Below are positions 12,474 to 25,240 of a stretch of DNA of 64,000 bases, one piece after another (position 1 is the stretch's first letter; each line of letters opens with the position of its first letter). The notes under the pieces are model-generated. The model was not told the DNA's origin, ran no database searches, and was given only the letters and a program-made list of their open reading frames with translations. A program made the translations under genes and the position numbers. The stretch spans positions 85,461,940 through 85,525,939 of the forward strand of contig NC_037673.1 in the NCBI RefSeq assembly GCF_003255815.1, given 5' to 3'. Source of the stretch: Theropithecus gelada. Its lineage: Eukaryota > Chordata > Mammalia > Primates > Cercopithecidae.

Positions 12474-14396
12474 AATATAATAGTCCAGGCAGCAACCACC
12501 AATAGATCAGAGTTAACACAGGAGATCAAATATTGTTACCACTCAGGTGATTGGACATAGATATGTAGAAACAAGCTCTCTCAAAGATACCTCCTTGCCA
12601 AAGCAGAATTCAATATGTACACTTGGCCACGGTGTGGATTACACATGTAGTTCGTAGTCTGAGTGATAAAATAAATTCCTGTCAATCACTTTCTGCCATC
12701 AAGTGGTACAGAACAGAGGTGAAAAATCTATATACTCACAGCTTTAGCCAGGAAAGAATACACCTCAGTCTTCAAATTTTAGCACCAAAATAGACAAGCC
12801 TAGTCATTATGTAGAAATCTACAATGCTGGCAAGAATATAGAAGACTTTATTCCAACTCCTTACTTCCTCTTTATTGCTTCTCCCAGAAAAACTCAAAAC
12901 AGGGATTACCAGCTCCCCTGACAAACATGTCAGCCCACTCCACTCCTAATCTTACCGAGAACAGAAATCTCGTGCCACACAGTATTCTGCAGAGGGGGCA
13001 GAATTTCTGCTCAAGAGCTCAGAAGAGCCAAGAATTGCATTCTTCCTAGAGAAGGCTCTTGCAAAGTTTCGGCTGAATTGAGCTTCACATGAGGGTGGAA
13101 AACCTACTGTAAGGGATGTGGTTGCATTAATTATAAGATTTCAATTTGACAGTTTAATTAGGAAAAGGAGAGTTAGTGTAGGGCTTGCAGAATTCATGAT
13201 GAATCACATACTCCAACAGACTTCATTTTCATATTTCAATTACACACATTTCTAACTGATGAACAGCAACATAGCATTTTCTGTTTAATAAATGTGATAT
13301 CTGTTGGAATTGATAACATTAGTTCAGTAATTACTGAGCCATTATTGTCAGGCTTTTAAAAAATATGGAAAGAGGCCTTAGTTATTAAAGTTTAGCAACG
13401 ACACAAAACTACATTTTGAAATGTTTCTACTAAAGAGCTTTTTAACAGTGCATTAGCTATCCCTTATAGATAGAAGGGCAAGATTCAATAGCAGGGATTT
13501 GCATGAGATCAATTTTTATCTAATCACACCTTATTTGATTCCCAGACACACCACTGCAGTTATAATGTTCTTTCTATATCTTTATTCAGAATTCAGGCCA
13601 AAAAACAGGGGAGTAGGACTCAGTTCGTTGAATAACATAATTTAGTACAAGATCATGCTGATTCTGATATTTGCTTGAAATAATTATAATAAAATGTAAC
13701 AAAAATAGTTTTTATAAATCTAAAGATAAGTGTGGACTCCAAGAGGAATAAGCTTTAAGTAACTCAGTCAAAACATGTAAAAACTTACAAGTTTTTTTCC
13801 CAGAGTGCTTGCTTTGAGTTCTGGGAATCAATGTTGAAAGCTGGATGTGCTCATAGATGCATTATTGTCTTTGCATGGGTTATTAACAAACAGAAGTTCA
13901 TTAAATCAAATACAGATGTCAGTTTCCTCCGGGACTAGGAAAAAGATCATGCCCTACAGTAAACACAACTGCATACACTGGATGTGAAGCACACTTCTGT
14001 TGTTTTAATTAGTTCAAAATTTGTTCATAATGATCTTTTCATATACAATATCTTGAGTTCTATCCACCTGAACTATGAGCTACATGTTTACTCACATACC
14101 AGGAAAGTCCTGATGGTAATTTGCTTAGGGAAGCACATTCATATGTTTGTGTGTGTTATGTATATTTGCATAGGTATCACAAATATTTCTAAACATTCTT
14201 GTCACAGAAGACAGAGTTTAAAAATAGTCTTGCAACATAATGTCACTTACTGCAAGTTAGAATTGTACACATAAAGGGTTTGTGTTTTACATTCTCAAAA
14301 AATAAGTCATACTTCTTTCCATTATTGGTAACTCACTTCCATTAGCTTCCAGGAGACCTTGGTAGTACTGAAATTTTTATTGATTGTTTCTGAATG
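12474..14396. other. Unassigned DNA
   Basis: 1.9 kb with no recognised repeat, RNA gene or exon. The 96-codon frame at 13984-14274 has no known domain. Confidence 0.4.
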
Positions 14397-14480
14397 TTGA
14401 ATGAGATAATGACCACAAAGAGATTTGCATAGTGCCCAGCACATTGCTCAATAAATGGTAGCTATGATTACCATTAGCAA
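14397..14480 (+). repeat. MIR SINE 3' fragment
   Basis: A short sense match to the MIR 3' part: 'gaatgagataatgacc', 'gcatagtgcccagcacatt' and 'gctcaataaatggtagctatgattacc'. Confidence 0.7.
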
Positions 14481-14934
14481 ACCTGAGATTCTGGTACAAA
14501 AATTAAATAATACAAAAGTATAAACCCACAAAAATTATAATAAAACCAAACAGGTTTGAGATTTATCTCAAATTTAAAAAGAAAAATTGTAAAGGAATCA
14601 CATGTCTATCCCCAAATGGCACACTAGCAAGAAAATATTTAAATATAGCATTGTTAGATCCTGACTTGACACAAATTACAGCTTGAAAAGTTGACATTTT
14701 CAGGATTTAGAATTGCTCTGCCCAGCCACGTAGTGGCAATATACAGACACAAACAAAAGAGAATCAGAAAAGAATACAGTTTAAGAGATAAAGATTTCCA
14801 CTTTCTCTCATTTTATAAATAACTGAAACCCAGAAAAACAACCCTTTTGCATAATCACAACAGCTAAGAGTATCAGACTAGACAGTATTTTAGCATAGTG
14901 AGTTATCCACTTTAGTCGCAGTTGTCAGAGTATC

Positions 14935-16296
14935 ACACAGAACCCTTGGACAACCAAAACCATTTCAGGGAACCCATAAGGTCAAAATTAGTTTTCTAAT
15001 AATTTTAAGACGTGATCTTTGTATTCCTTCTATTGATATTTACACTTACGGTTCAAAAGAAATGGTGTTTAAAACTTATGGCAACTTAGAACAAAGTGGT
15101 GGCACCAAACTGTACAAGCAGTCATTGCATTTTTCACTGCCACACTCTCACTATGGAAGGCAAATAAACTAAAAAGTCTTTGTCATTACATTCCCACCCT
15201 TGAGTCTGCATGTTTTTAATATTCTGCACGACAAAAATGGGAAGTACACTTAAAGCACTTCTCCATATTGAAGGGCACCGGTTGTCTCCAGGGAAAGCAC
15301 TACCTGATTATCTGAATTTCCTCTCACCTAACCACTTTCCTCCATGAAACACAATTTTAACTTGAAATAACAAACTCTGATTATCCAGATTTGGTTATTT
15401 GGAAGACATTTTCTTGAAAAATGACAGATATGACCCTGTCACACCAGGAAAAATACCTGGGCAGTCTTTTTGGTTTTTGTTCTTTTCCAAAAGCAAAATT
15501 TAAACTTTCAGGCAGAAATTAGAATTTCAGAAAATCTTTCATGGTGACAGTTTCCCAATACTTAAAAACTTTTTTGATAAATTGTTGGTGATATTAATAA
15601 ATGTGATTTATTGATATTGTATAATGAAATGTGCCAAATTTTGGTAGAAATGCATATCTTAGTAAGCCAATAATTTCCAAATCTTGAATATATAATGTTA
15701 TCAAATCTTGCATGGATAAAAGATAGATTTCAAGTATAAGATAGATCAATGGATTTTAATGTACAGAGTATGAGAAGTTCTTAGAATGGTTTCAGATTCT
15801 ACCTTTAAAAAATTATTACCACCTGTTGAGTTTAGGAATAGTGTCAAAGAAGAATGTCAATAATAATCTGAAAATGTGATTAAAATATCCTTACCTTTTC
15901 TAACTATGTATGTGTATGAGACTAGATTTTTTCACATTGTTTAACCAAAACAATGTATAACCACAGACTGAATGCAGAAATAGATATAAGAATCCATCTC
16001 TTTTCTATTAAATCATACATTAAAGATATTTATAAATATGTAAGACAATGCAATTCTTTGTATTAAATGTGTGTGTTTGAAAATATACATGTATTTCAAA
16101 AAATGTTACTTTGTATTTACATATAGTAATAACTTTAAAATTATTTTTAAATGAGTTAATAGTTTTAAACTTTCTTAGCTTTAACTTCTCATATGCTATA
16201 TATTTGCATGTATTACTCAAGAAAAAGGTCTTTTGGTCCTAAATAATTTTTAAGACTGTCAAAGGGTTATGAGTCCTAAAAGTTTGAGAACCATTG
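14935..16296 (+). mobile_element. hAT-type DNA transposon, 3' part
   Basis: About 1.36 kb of a fossil autonomous hAT (Charlie-like) element. The right terminus ends 'aaaagtttgagaaccattg' at 16278-16296, one change from the hAT inverted terminal repeat that reads 'cagtggttctcaaa' on the other strand. Upstream the sequence follows a transposase gene in order: 'ggtggcaccaaactgtacaa' near 15100, 'taatattctgcacgacaaaa' near 15217, 'gttgtctccagggaaagcac' near 15281, 'ggattttaatgtacagagta' near 15751 and the C-terminal dimerisation region near 15880-16050. No left terminal repeat is visible, so it is 5'-truncated or its left end is too decayed. The exact family is not assigned. Confidence 0.82.
15090..16050 (+). 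pseudogene. Decayed hAT transposase, C-terminal half
   Basis: hAT transposases cut and paste DNA through an RNase H-like fold, with a C-terminal dimerisation helix region rich in RxxLN-type motifs. Reading from 15962, the plus strand gives HRLNAEIDIRIHLFSIK, a clear match to that dimerisation region. Just upstream, the 'LPFPTTYLCE'-like segment contains stops (tga and tag near 15920). Frame changes occur throughout, including around 15570, so no protein can be made. ZBED-type host genes derive from relatives of this family, but this copy shows no sign of domestication. Confidence 0.75.
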
Positions 16297-16304
16297 TACT
16301 ATAC

Positions 16305-17357
16305 TATCTAATGGAGATGACAAGTGAGTTTCAGATAGAATACAATCTTGGATCAATTGGAGTGACTGACTGGATTTGATAGGGAAGAACTTAGAAGCCA
16401 CGTTTTGAGCTATGAAGATAGAAAATGAGAAAATTTGGTGTTGAAGCTACATTTTACCCAAGAACACACTGTGGGACATTACAGATTTTTCAGGATAATT
16501 CAATATCCTACCCATATTCCCCCTTCCTCATAGTGCCAAGCAAAGTAGAAGATTAGTAAATGTTTATGCATTTAACTGAATCTCATTTTTAAAATCATGC
16601 CAATAACTCTTTTCACAAATTCTGACGCAAGGTAGGCAGATAATGGTTATTGTTCTAGGAAGCAAGTACCAAAAAAAAAAAAAGTCTTAAGGTAAAGAGA
16701 ATAAGGAGTATAATTACATAAGTTGCATTATTTTTAGGGAACAGAATAAATTCCTTTCTATAAATAAAACATTTTCCCCCATAGTTTGTACCTGAATTCA
16801 CTTTTTTAAATAGTGATATGGCCTTTTGTTCTACAATGAAAATGACAAAATACAAATAGTCAAAGGAAAGATAGCACTCACAATGTATTCAAATTCACAA
16901 TAAATTAAAAATGATTGATATTATCCAGGTTTTGAAGTGACATAATTAAATGGAAATAATAAGGTAGTAGATCTCAGATGAAAGACATGCAGCAGATGGT
17001 GTGAGGAGACACTAAGTGTAAAAATTGGAGGTACAAAAGAAAACTTTATTTTATAATTTGATGTAAAGCCAGTCGTGTCTTCGGATTCCTGTAGAACCAA
17101 AAAATTTAAAAACCAAAAATTTTGAATTATGTATTTTTCAGCCCATACACAATATTGTACTACATAGAATGAAAATCGACTAAATAAAAATCATAATTGG
17201 CCCAGAAACTAAATCTAGACTTTGGCCTACTGGACTCCTACGTGACATCTAACACACTATCAAGTTACTGGTGTGCATGTCCTGTATGCAGACTTTCAAC
17301 AAGATTTCCTTCTTGCAATGGAAGGAAAGAAGGCAGATTTTTAAATAATCAGTGATG
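16305..17357. other. Unassigned AT-rich DNA
   Basis: No repeat or exon recognised. A 12-nt A-run lies near 16671-16683. Confidence 0.4.
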
Positions 17358-17510
17358 GCTCAGCATAATGGAAAGAGTACTAGAGTAGAAATAAGTTAAC
17401 TTGGGCTCAACCCAACCCTCATAATTGCTATCTCTGTGACTTTGGACGAGTGTTTTATGCTCTGTGGGACTCAGTTTTCCCATAAGATAAAGGATCTAAT
17501 GATCTTTTTT
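17358..17510 (+). repeat. MIR SINE
   Basis: Sense MIR with 'cataatggaaagagtactagag', 'ctatctctgtgactttgga' and 'ctctgtgggactcagttttccc' in the expected order. The 3' half is missing. Confidence 0.75.
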
Positions 17511-17970
17511 TGAAATATAAAATGCAATAGTCTTAAATTTAATTATTTAGATAGGAAATTAACATTTCTGTCACAGTCATTATTTTTAGCATGTCTCATT
17601 GGAATTTTGTAGAACAATATTTCCTTCAAGGAAAATCAGAATACAGAATATTAAAAGCATTTTAATGAGACAAATTATATGAGGAGAAAAATCTATATTT
17701 AAGCAACTTTTGTTTATCTCAATTTTTCATTAACTAGTTAAGAACATATATTCTTTCATCAGCTTTCTCCAGCAATGCCCAAAGGGCTACTACCTGAATA
17801 ATATTAAAAATGTTATAAAGTGTTTAAAATAGGGATTTGTTTCCATCAAAATCCATCTCTAGCTATTTCCTGAGGGAATTTTAAGAGTTCAAGATGTCAA
17901 AATCCTGTATTTCCCAGCCATTATACAAAATATGTAACTGAACAGAATGAAAATTTACTCTTTCCTCCTG

Positions 17971-18279
17971 TTTGTTTGTTTGTTTGTTTTCTTTCTTTTT
18001 TTTCCGGGGCCTTGCTCTGTTACCTAGGCTGGAGTGAAGCGGCGCCATCTTGGCTCACTGCAAGCTCCGCCTCCTGGGTTCACGCCATTCTCCGGCCTCG
18101 GCCTCCGGAGTAGCTGGGACTACAGGCGCCACCACCATGCCCGGCTAATTTTTTGTATTTTTAGTAGAGATGGGTTTCACCATGTTAACCAGGATGGTAT
18201 GGATCTGCTGACCTCGTGATCCGCCCACCTCGGCCTCCTAAAGTGTTGGGATTACAGGCGTGAGCCACCGCGTCCGGCC
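17971..18279 (-). repeat. AluY-like SINE, antisense, full length
   Basis: The plus strand has a (TTTG)n/T-rich tail, then the Alu body to 'gcgtccggcc' at 18279. Y-type diagnostic segments are present, including 'gcaagctccgcctcctggg', 'ttcacgccattctcc', 'aaccaggatggt' and 'cctcgtgatccgccc'. The flanks share TTTCCTCCT at 17961-17969 and 18282-18290. This is one of the youngest elements in the window and helps restrict the source to catarrhine primates. Confidence 0.93.
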
Positions 18280-18290
18280 CTTTTCCTCCT

Positions 18291-19238
18291 TTTATTACTT
18301 CACGAAATGTTGAAAATAAATTTTAAATGTGGTAATGTTTGTCATTTTAAGTCTGTTGACAACTATGTTTGGTCACATTTTCCCCCCAGTATTTGTTGGA
18401 ATAGAATTCCAATTCTAGAGTCACTTTAGAGTAGAAAGAGCAATTCTTAAAATATAAAAGCTGATACCAAATGCTTAACTCTCAATAGCTGTTAAAATCT
18501 CCTTCCTTTTTAAAAAAATGTGCTGTATCAATATAGCTTCAATATTCTTTACCAATAACAACTACATGCATGATTTCACTAGATCACCAAAATGAGCAGT
18601 CACCTAAATTCTCTACCTGGGTTAAGTGTGTCAGTAACTAGCACTAATCCTCCCTCTTACTTTCAGCTTTTTCTTTTCATTTGGAACTCTGACATACATT
18701 GATATATGTATGATTTTTTTCTTCAGCCCTTAGAAAAAACTAACAACAGGTAATTAAACACCAAATAACAGGGGAATGGCCATCAAATTATCCCCTGATT
18801 ACAATAACTTTATTTGGAGAAACTTTCCCTCTTACTTGCCAAAGGCTGTGTAGCTAACAGGATTCTTGATGTGGAACAGGAAATGAAGAACAGTTGTCAA
18901 GGTAGGCCATTTTTTTTTAACCCCAGGTAATCAACAAGATTCATATGCTGGCTATGTTGGTCTTCATATAGAATAGTGCACAGTAAGAATACTTCAGATT
19001 ATAACATTTGCTCCACATGCGGTAGTACAGACAGGCCATTGCCTCTGAGCTGATGATCCTATCACTCACCTTGGGCAGAAGGCAGAGGGATGACTTTGAG
19101 AAGATAAAGTCTGGATCTGGGCTGGTTACCACCTGTTCTGCATAGCCTACTAGCTCTGACTAGTCTATACATCAATTCATACACATAATAATGGACATAA
19201 TGGTCTTCAGTCTTAATTTGTTTCACAGTAATGTTTTC
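18291..19238. other. Unassigned DNA
   Basis: No repeat or exon recognised between the AluY-like copy and the antisense L1M tail. Confidence 0.4.
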
Positions 19239-19239
19239 C

Positions 19240-19570
19240 CCCCACACCTTATTGAGTTATAGTTGACAAATAAAAATTGTGTATATTTAAGCTGTAGAAT
19301 ATGGTTGTTTTGATACACTTACCTATTGTGAAGTGATTACCACAATCAAGCTAAAATTAACATATCCATCACCTCTCATAGTTACCATTTGTGTGTGGGG
19401 GGGGCGGGGGGGTTATGTGTGGTGAAGACACTTAAGGTCTACTCTCCTAGCAAATTTCAAGTATACAATACATTATTATTAATTCCGGTCATCATGCTAT
19501 ACATTAGATCTCTAGAACTTATTCGTCTTGTTACTAAAAGTTTGTACCGGTTGATGCTGTTTTTCTAATG
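19240..19570 (-). repeat. L1M (L1MA/L1MB-like) 3' UTR, antisense
   Basis: The plus strand reads 'ttattgagttatagttgaca', 'attgtgaagtgattaccacaatcaag', 'aacatatccatcacctctcatagttacc', 'acacttaaggtctactctcctagcaaatttcaagtatacaatac' (in blocks) and 'attagatctctagaacttattcgtctt'. This is the reverse complement of an L1MA/B-type 3' UTR. It is the only minus-strand L1 segment recognised here. A G8-C-G7 run sits inside it at 19397-19412. Confidence 0.85.
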
Positions 19571-21975
19571 ACATTATTTTTCTAATGAAGTTTTTAATTA
19601 TTTTTTAAATTCCAGGAAAAGTATTTGTAACAAATACAGAAGTTCTCCAAAGTTTTGCTGTCCTTTAAAATACAAGTCAAGGATCAATTATCAAAAGAAA
19701 CTCATTGTGTTCATCAGTTTACAAAGGTGTAAATTGTTTGTCAGAATACAATGCCAGGGAGGCTGCTTTGTTTAATGACAACCCTAACAGCAAGAATCCC
19801 TGGGGCAGGAAGCAAGTAATCAAGAATCCATCTCTGAAACTTTAAGAATGCTGGCAACAGTCTATTATAATGCATGGTTACGGGGAGACCTTGTACAGAG
19901 AACAATACACTGAAATAGACCAGACTTGTTATGAAACAATAAACTTAAATATAGCTTTGGACCTGACACAGCTAAGTAATTTTGCCTTCTAGGATCCAAT
20001 TTAACACTCCGAGCTAAATATTTCAAACAGATTTTTTTTTTTTTTTTTTTGGCTGTCCACGTTGCATGCCTGAATGCATATATCATGATTACATTTTGGT
20101 GTGCAGCCTCAGCAATGTGTGTATGTCCACGCAGGGTCATGATGTCATTAAAACCCCCAACTAGAACCGCTGAGGAGATGCAAAGATTGTTTGTTTGATC
20201 AATCAGATATTTGAATGTATCGATGCACTCATCCTGTGTTAGAAGAGATAAAGGATATTAAAATTTTGTTATAATACATTCTGCAAATATAGCAACAAGA
20301 TATTTATTGTATGCAAGTGAAATGTCCAATGAAGAGAGCCGTATACTTTCAGAGGAAGGACAAGAGTGAGGCTGAACTAAGGAACTGGGTTTGAACTGAG
20401 CTTCACAGGCTCAGTGAGGAAAGGTGGAGAGGGAGAGAATTGCATGTTACACAGCAGACAGCTCAGTCAACCACCTGAGCTGAAAATAGGGGTTCCTGAG
20501 AACGAGTAGTGGAAGACAAATCCAGAAAGGCAGGTTGAGAGCCAAGCTGGCCTTCCAAACAGGATTCTTATTTTTTCAGCAATCTCCCATGACTTTTGGA
20601 GAATGTTGTGAGGGTTACATGACGAGCATCATTTTCCCCAACATAGAGGTGGGGTCAGGAATGCTGGGAAGAGGTCAGGGTCACTCAGAGAGTGACACAG
20701 GGAATGACAGAGAGTCCTGTTTCCCAGTCCAGCCATCTCAAAGCCAAGATATACTACAATCTCCCTCCTCTTTCCCAGGTTCCAAAGTACTGAAATGGAA
20801 TGACCATGCCGAAATGCTGGAACTGCCCCTTATTTTTTCCTTTCCCTGTGACGAGAAAGAAAAGAGAGGAGGACTATTGAACTTTAAACTTCCTGATAAA
20901 CTATAATGTGGGAAAGTGCCATTTTTAGGTTTACATGAAGGAGCTACCTCTGAGAATGGCCTCTTGGCCTGTGAAAAACTAGAAACATCCCAGGAAGTCA
21001 CTGAAATGTTGTAGTACTGTGAGAATTTGTATAAAAATAAACACTGGATTATTTCAGGCCTAGTCCCTTGAGAAAATGAGCCAGAATTACTCAGAACTAC
21101 TAGCCTAATCTTGACAGAACAGAGGAAATTAGCAACTGAAGCCAGATTTTTTTCCCTTCTAAAAAAAATGAAAGAAAAAAAAAAAAAACGCTATTTATGA
21201 TATTTTGGAAAATGAAAAAAAAAAAAAAAATCAGGTTAACTCATGTGATTCAAATGACCCTAAAATTAAGATGGCTGAGTTCCCTGATGAGAAAATGCAG
21301 TACAGATCATTGCCCCTTGGAAGGTGTCAGCTGGAAGCTACAAAGGCAGAAAAGCTTGAACCCATGGATTCAAAGAGGCACATAATTTAGCTGCCTATAA
21401 ACTCTATTCTCTAGAGCTTGGTGGATTTTTTTTAAAGCTCTGCTCAAATATTTTTTTCCAAGAGACATAAAGATTTAAAAGCCAAAGGAAGCACATTCTA
21501 TCACATGTCACTATGGGAACTGCTCCCAGGCATGCTCAACAAAGTGCTTCCTTTCCACTGAAAAATAATTTACCATTGAATCTCTGGTTTCAAAGAACTC
21601 TGCTCATTGAGAATGCCACATCACTCCACTACTTAATTCATATTTGTAACAAGAATGCCTAAACAACAGCTCAGAGTCATTTATTGAAATGTTAAAGGTA
21701 ATGACCTCTTCTAGGCAATTTCTTCTTCATCCTCTTTACTTTAGTTCTATCAATGTGGCATACACAGATTTGGTACCTTCTCCATGCCCAGAACTGATCT
21801 TTCAACTGTAACAGGGTAAGCCACAAGTCTCTGCTCAACAAATTAGGCCACACACGCAGAGCTCCTGGGATGCATAGTGTCCTGGGTATGTTTTTGGTTT
21901 TGTTTTTGTTTCTGGGGCCACAGAGAAAATCCAGGGCCTTCCATGGTTCCGAAAAGGAACATGACAAAGTCAACA
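19571..21975. other. Mostly unassigned DNA with homopolymer runs
   Basis: Contains a 19-nt T-run at 20032-20050 and A-runs at 21161-21188 and 21215-21230, none attached to an Alu body. The 20340-20620 part has weak resemblance to antisense L2. The 123-codon frame at 20535-20906 uses a TTG start and has no known domain. No gene is supported. Confidence 0.4.
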
Positions 21976-22149
21976 TCGTACGCCCTGTTTTTCCCTGCTA
22001 GCTTTGGTCCTATAACTCTAATTCAGACAATGAAACAGTCGATTGCCAATTCTTTTCTTTGCAGGATAATCGGAGTGATATACACCCACGGCTGCTGTTG
22101 TTCACCCTGTGTCACATGGATTCACTTCTTCATTTGTCCAGATACAGCT

Positions 22150-22930
22150 ACACCAGGGTTCCAGTGGGCCTCGCTTCCTGAAGAGAAACTTAGAAAAGGG
22201 TGGTTACCAAAAAAAACTGTATTTCCCATCCCTGAGGTTGTCTCTAGGCCACAAGTGGTACTCACTATCTCCTTCCTTCACTATCCATTCTAATTTCCCC
22301 TTGTCCTCATGGATCCCTTCTCCTAGAATGGTATCTTAATTGGTGGCATGATGCAAAACTTTCATTCTTAAGGGATCTGGGCCCTGATAACCACCCTTTT
22401 CTCAGGCTGGGGTTGCTACATTTATGCATTCACAGCCATAATTTCACAAAGGAACATGCCAGGAAATGTCCAAATAGGTTAACTGAGTGTATTCTGGTCT
22501 CCCTCACTGAATAACAGCAGTCCTGCTTGCTCCTGCTATTCAAGTTAATCACTCCTGTAACATAGTAATTACTCTTCTAACCTGTTGGTTCCAGGATACA
22601 GGACATTCAGAGTGCTCAAGCAATAGCCAGAGATTGGATCTCAATTATATCCATGCTGTATCACTAAGGAGAGTGTGCTATACTTAGGAACCAGGATCTC
22701 TACCCTAGAGAGCCCAGAGTGGAAAGGACAGGGAATGCAAAGTCCCCCAACAGATCACTGGAAATGATTGCAAGTGGGACCACTTCTGCATCCAAACCTT
22801 GGTTCCTGGACCCATGAATTTCTCCATCAGACACAATGCCATAGAGAGGTATCTGATTTGCAGAATATACTACATCTTGGAGCAACATGCCATATCCTTC
22901 CACAGCATTGCCCTTCACCAGGGCATTCAT
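22150..22930 (-). pseudogene. ERVL dUTPase-like region remnant
   Basis: dUTPases hydrolyse dUTP to keep uracil out of DNA, and ERVL carries this domain at the 3' end of pol. The minus strand has an open stretch at 22930-22700 that includes YGIVSDGEIHGSRNQGLDA, the segment leading into this domain. Collinear but frame-broken sequence continues to about 22150. Stops within the first 200 bases after 22700 rule out a functional product. Confidence 0.65.
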
Positions 22931-24207
22931 ATGAATTAGTCAGGCCATTCTAACACTTTATTCATCTGGTAGCCTTTCTGTGTTGTGGTATTTAGTGTAC
23001 TCAGTAGATCCCATGGTCATGATCCTGCTCCTACACTTCTTTAACTGTGAAGTGTGTTTTGCTGGGGGATTCTATACACTATGGGATTCCATGCCTGTGG
23101 GTGAAGCACTCTGAATGTCTCTGGATGATGGTGTCTTAAGTATCATTTAGAAAGACAAACTCATGTTTGAATATCTTAAATATCATAAGAAAGAAACTCA
23201 TGTTCAAAACATATCTATTTCTGTGAGAAAAACAGCTGGGACTTCTAGGACAGAGTGAGGCCAAATGTAGTCAACTTGCTACCAGTGGGCGGTTGGTCTC
23301 GTCAAGGAAGAGAGACACTTTCAGAGACTCAGTATTGATGATAGCTGATCAATGCTGAGTCTCAGCCTTGGCAAATGAGAGTCATGCTGTTGGGCTTATG
23401 TAAACCTTACATCTCTGCTGCTGAGTCTTTTCTAGTCATGTGTTCATTAAGCCATTTCTGGGGTGGCTTATGACAAAGGCAGACTAATGTCTACCAACCA
23501 AGTCATTCTTACCTACTTTGTAGTTCCGTGATTTTTCTACAATAATGCTTTCTGGTGGGTATTCACAAGCCATAGAAAGCTCTTCACACTTTGTGCCCAC
23601 TCCCATGTGTTCATCCACATGCTTCTACCTCAGACATTCCTATCTTCAGTTTTCCAGGCCCCTGAGAAGCCAGCCAGGTTATTTGCATTGCTCATGACTC
23701 TGTATATATTCTCACTTCAAGCTACTTCTTCCACACAAAATAGATGCACCACTAGAAACTCTGACATTGGAAAGATTTTCTCTCACCATTGTCTGAGTGT
23801 AGCTTATAAAGCAACCACATCTATTTTTGGTTTGACCCACATACTGAACCAACCCATCTGTTAATTAGGCTTGGACTTGTTCTGCTTCTTCAGCAGTCAT
23901 GAAGGACACCTGCATTGCTCCCATGGTCATAGATGTGAGCTGAGGAAGGTTGTTGGTGCAACCCTGTGGTTGACATGAAAAGTCAACGACGTCTAAGCTA
24001 CTTGCTCATGGAGCTTTCTCATCCTTACTTGTCTGCTCCAGGTCAATGCAAATTAATCATTTATTGTGACCAACTGATGCTGGTTCCATTCAACGCCTTG
24101 AGGGATCCAATAGAAACCAACTCATATGAGTCTCTACAAGGGTCTAGTAACATCATGAGTTGTTTCTCAATAGGCAGATGATACCCCTCTGTAGATGGCA
24201 TAGCCTT

Positions 24208-24257
24208 TCTCCAGAACCCTAGAGCCTTTCGTTCTCTAGAACCCTAGAGCCTTTGGG
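24208..24257 (+). repeat. 25-bp tandem duplication within the ERVL
   Basis: Two adjacent 25-bp copies, 24208-24232 and 24233-24257, share the core 'agaaccctagagccttt'. They differ by one internal base and at the last three bases. Confidence 0.8.
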
Positions 24258-24424
24258 ACGATTCTCCCAATGGGCTTGTGATAAGTTTTACAATGTACCT
24301 TCTCCCACCACTGACACCTCCAGCATCATAGGATCTGCTAGATAGTATACCACAAGAGAACATTTGCTTGCCTTGTTCCTGAATCTGCCACATAGCCCTT
24401 TCCTGTTCCAGGTCCCACATAAAG

Positions 24425-25240
24425 CTATAAGTATTTTGTATCATTTAGTATATCCACTGAAACAATATGTCTAAGTGTGGAAGATATTACCTCCAGAATG
24501 CAAAGAGGCTTACCAAATGTTATACCTTTTTTTTTAGTAGAAGATACATGCAGCAATTTGTCTTTTATTTTAGATGAAAAACCTGGCATGCACTTGACCA
24601 CTGAACCCCTAAAAACTACAAAAGTGTCAGATCCTTGAATCTTCAAAAGGTTTATCTCCCAAACCCTGGGACACATGTGTCTTACCAAAACCTCCAGCAA
24701 GCTAGCCACCTCTTGCTCATTCTTTTTTATCAGCATGGTATCATCAATTTAATAGATCAATATGATGCTCTATTGGATGTCTAGATGGTCTAGATCTTTT
24801 CTGACTATATCATGTGAGAGAGTTGAGGCATTAACATATACCTAGGGCAAAATATTAAGTGTATATTATTGTCCTTTCCTTGTGAATGCAAATTATTTCA
24901 GATCCTTTTTTACTAATTGCAATAAAAAGACTGAGTTTGCTGTCTCAAAGCCTCATGCCATATGCCCAAGAATTCATTAATCTATTCTAGCAAAGATACT
25001 TCATCCAACACAGCAGCTGCAATCAAGGATATTACTTGGTTGAGTTTATAGCAGTCTACAGACATTCTTAAGGGTCTATTTGGTTTCTGTAGGGATTAGA
25101 CTTGTTAATCAAATAGAGAAATGACAGGGACCACCACTCCTGCATCCTTAAGGTTCTTGAAGGTGATTCTAATCTCTTCTATCCCTCCCAGAGTCAATAC
25201 GACTTTTTATTTACTCTCTTGGTTGAGAGAGGAGGCAATC
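24425..25240 (-). pseudogene. ERVL pol remnant: reverse transcriptase domain
   Basis: The minus-strand translation shows a retroviral RT palm region around the catalytic box. The residues IDDTMLI are encoded at 24748-24728, but the codon for the expected preceding tyrosine (24751-24749) is the stop TAA. The YxDD active-site motif is therefore truncated. Downstream, an open stretch of 103 codons (24736-24425) continues through the RT thumb/connection-like region, including EVASLLEVLVRHMCP and WEINLLKIQGS. Upstream frames near 25000-25200 are broken. The copy is inert. Confidence 0.78.

Noticed and set aside
20535..20906. 123-codon plus-strand ORF
   Set aside because: Starts at TTG, no domain, no splice or promoter context, and its start overlaps a possible antisense L2.
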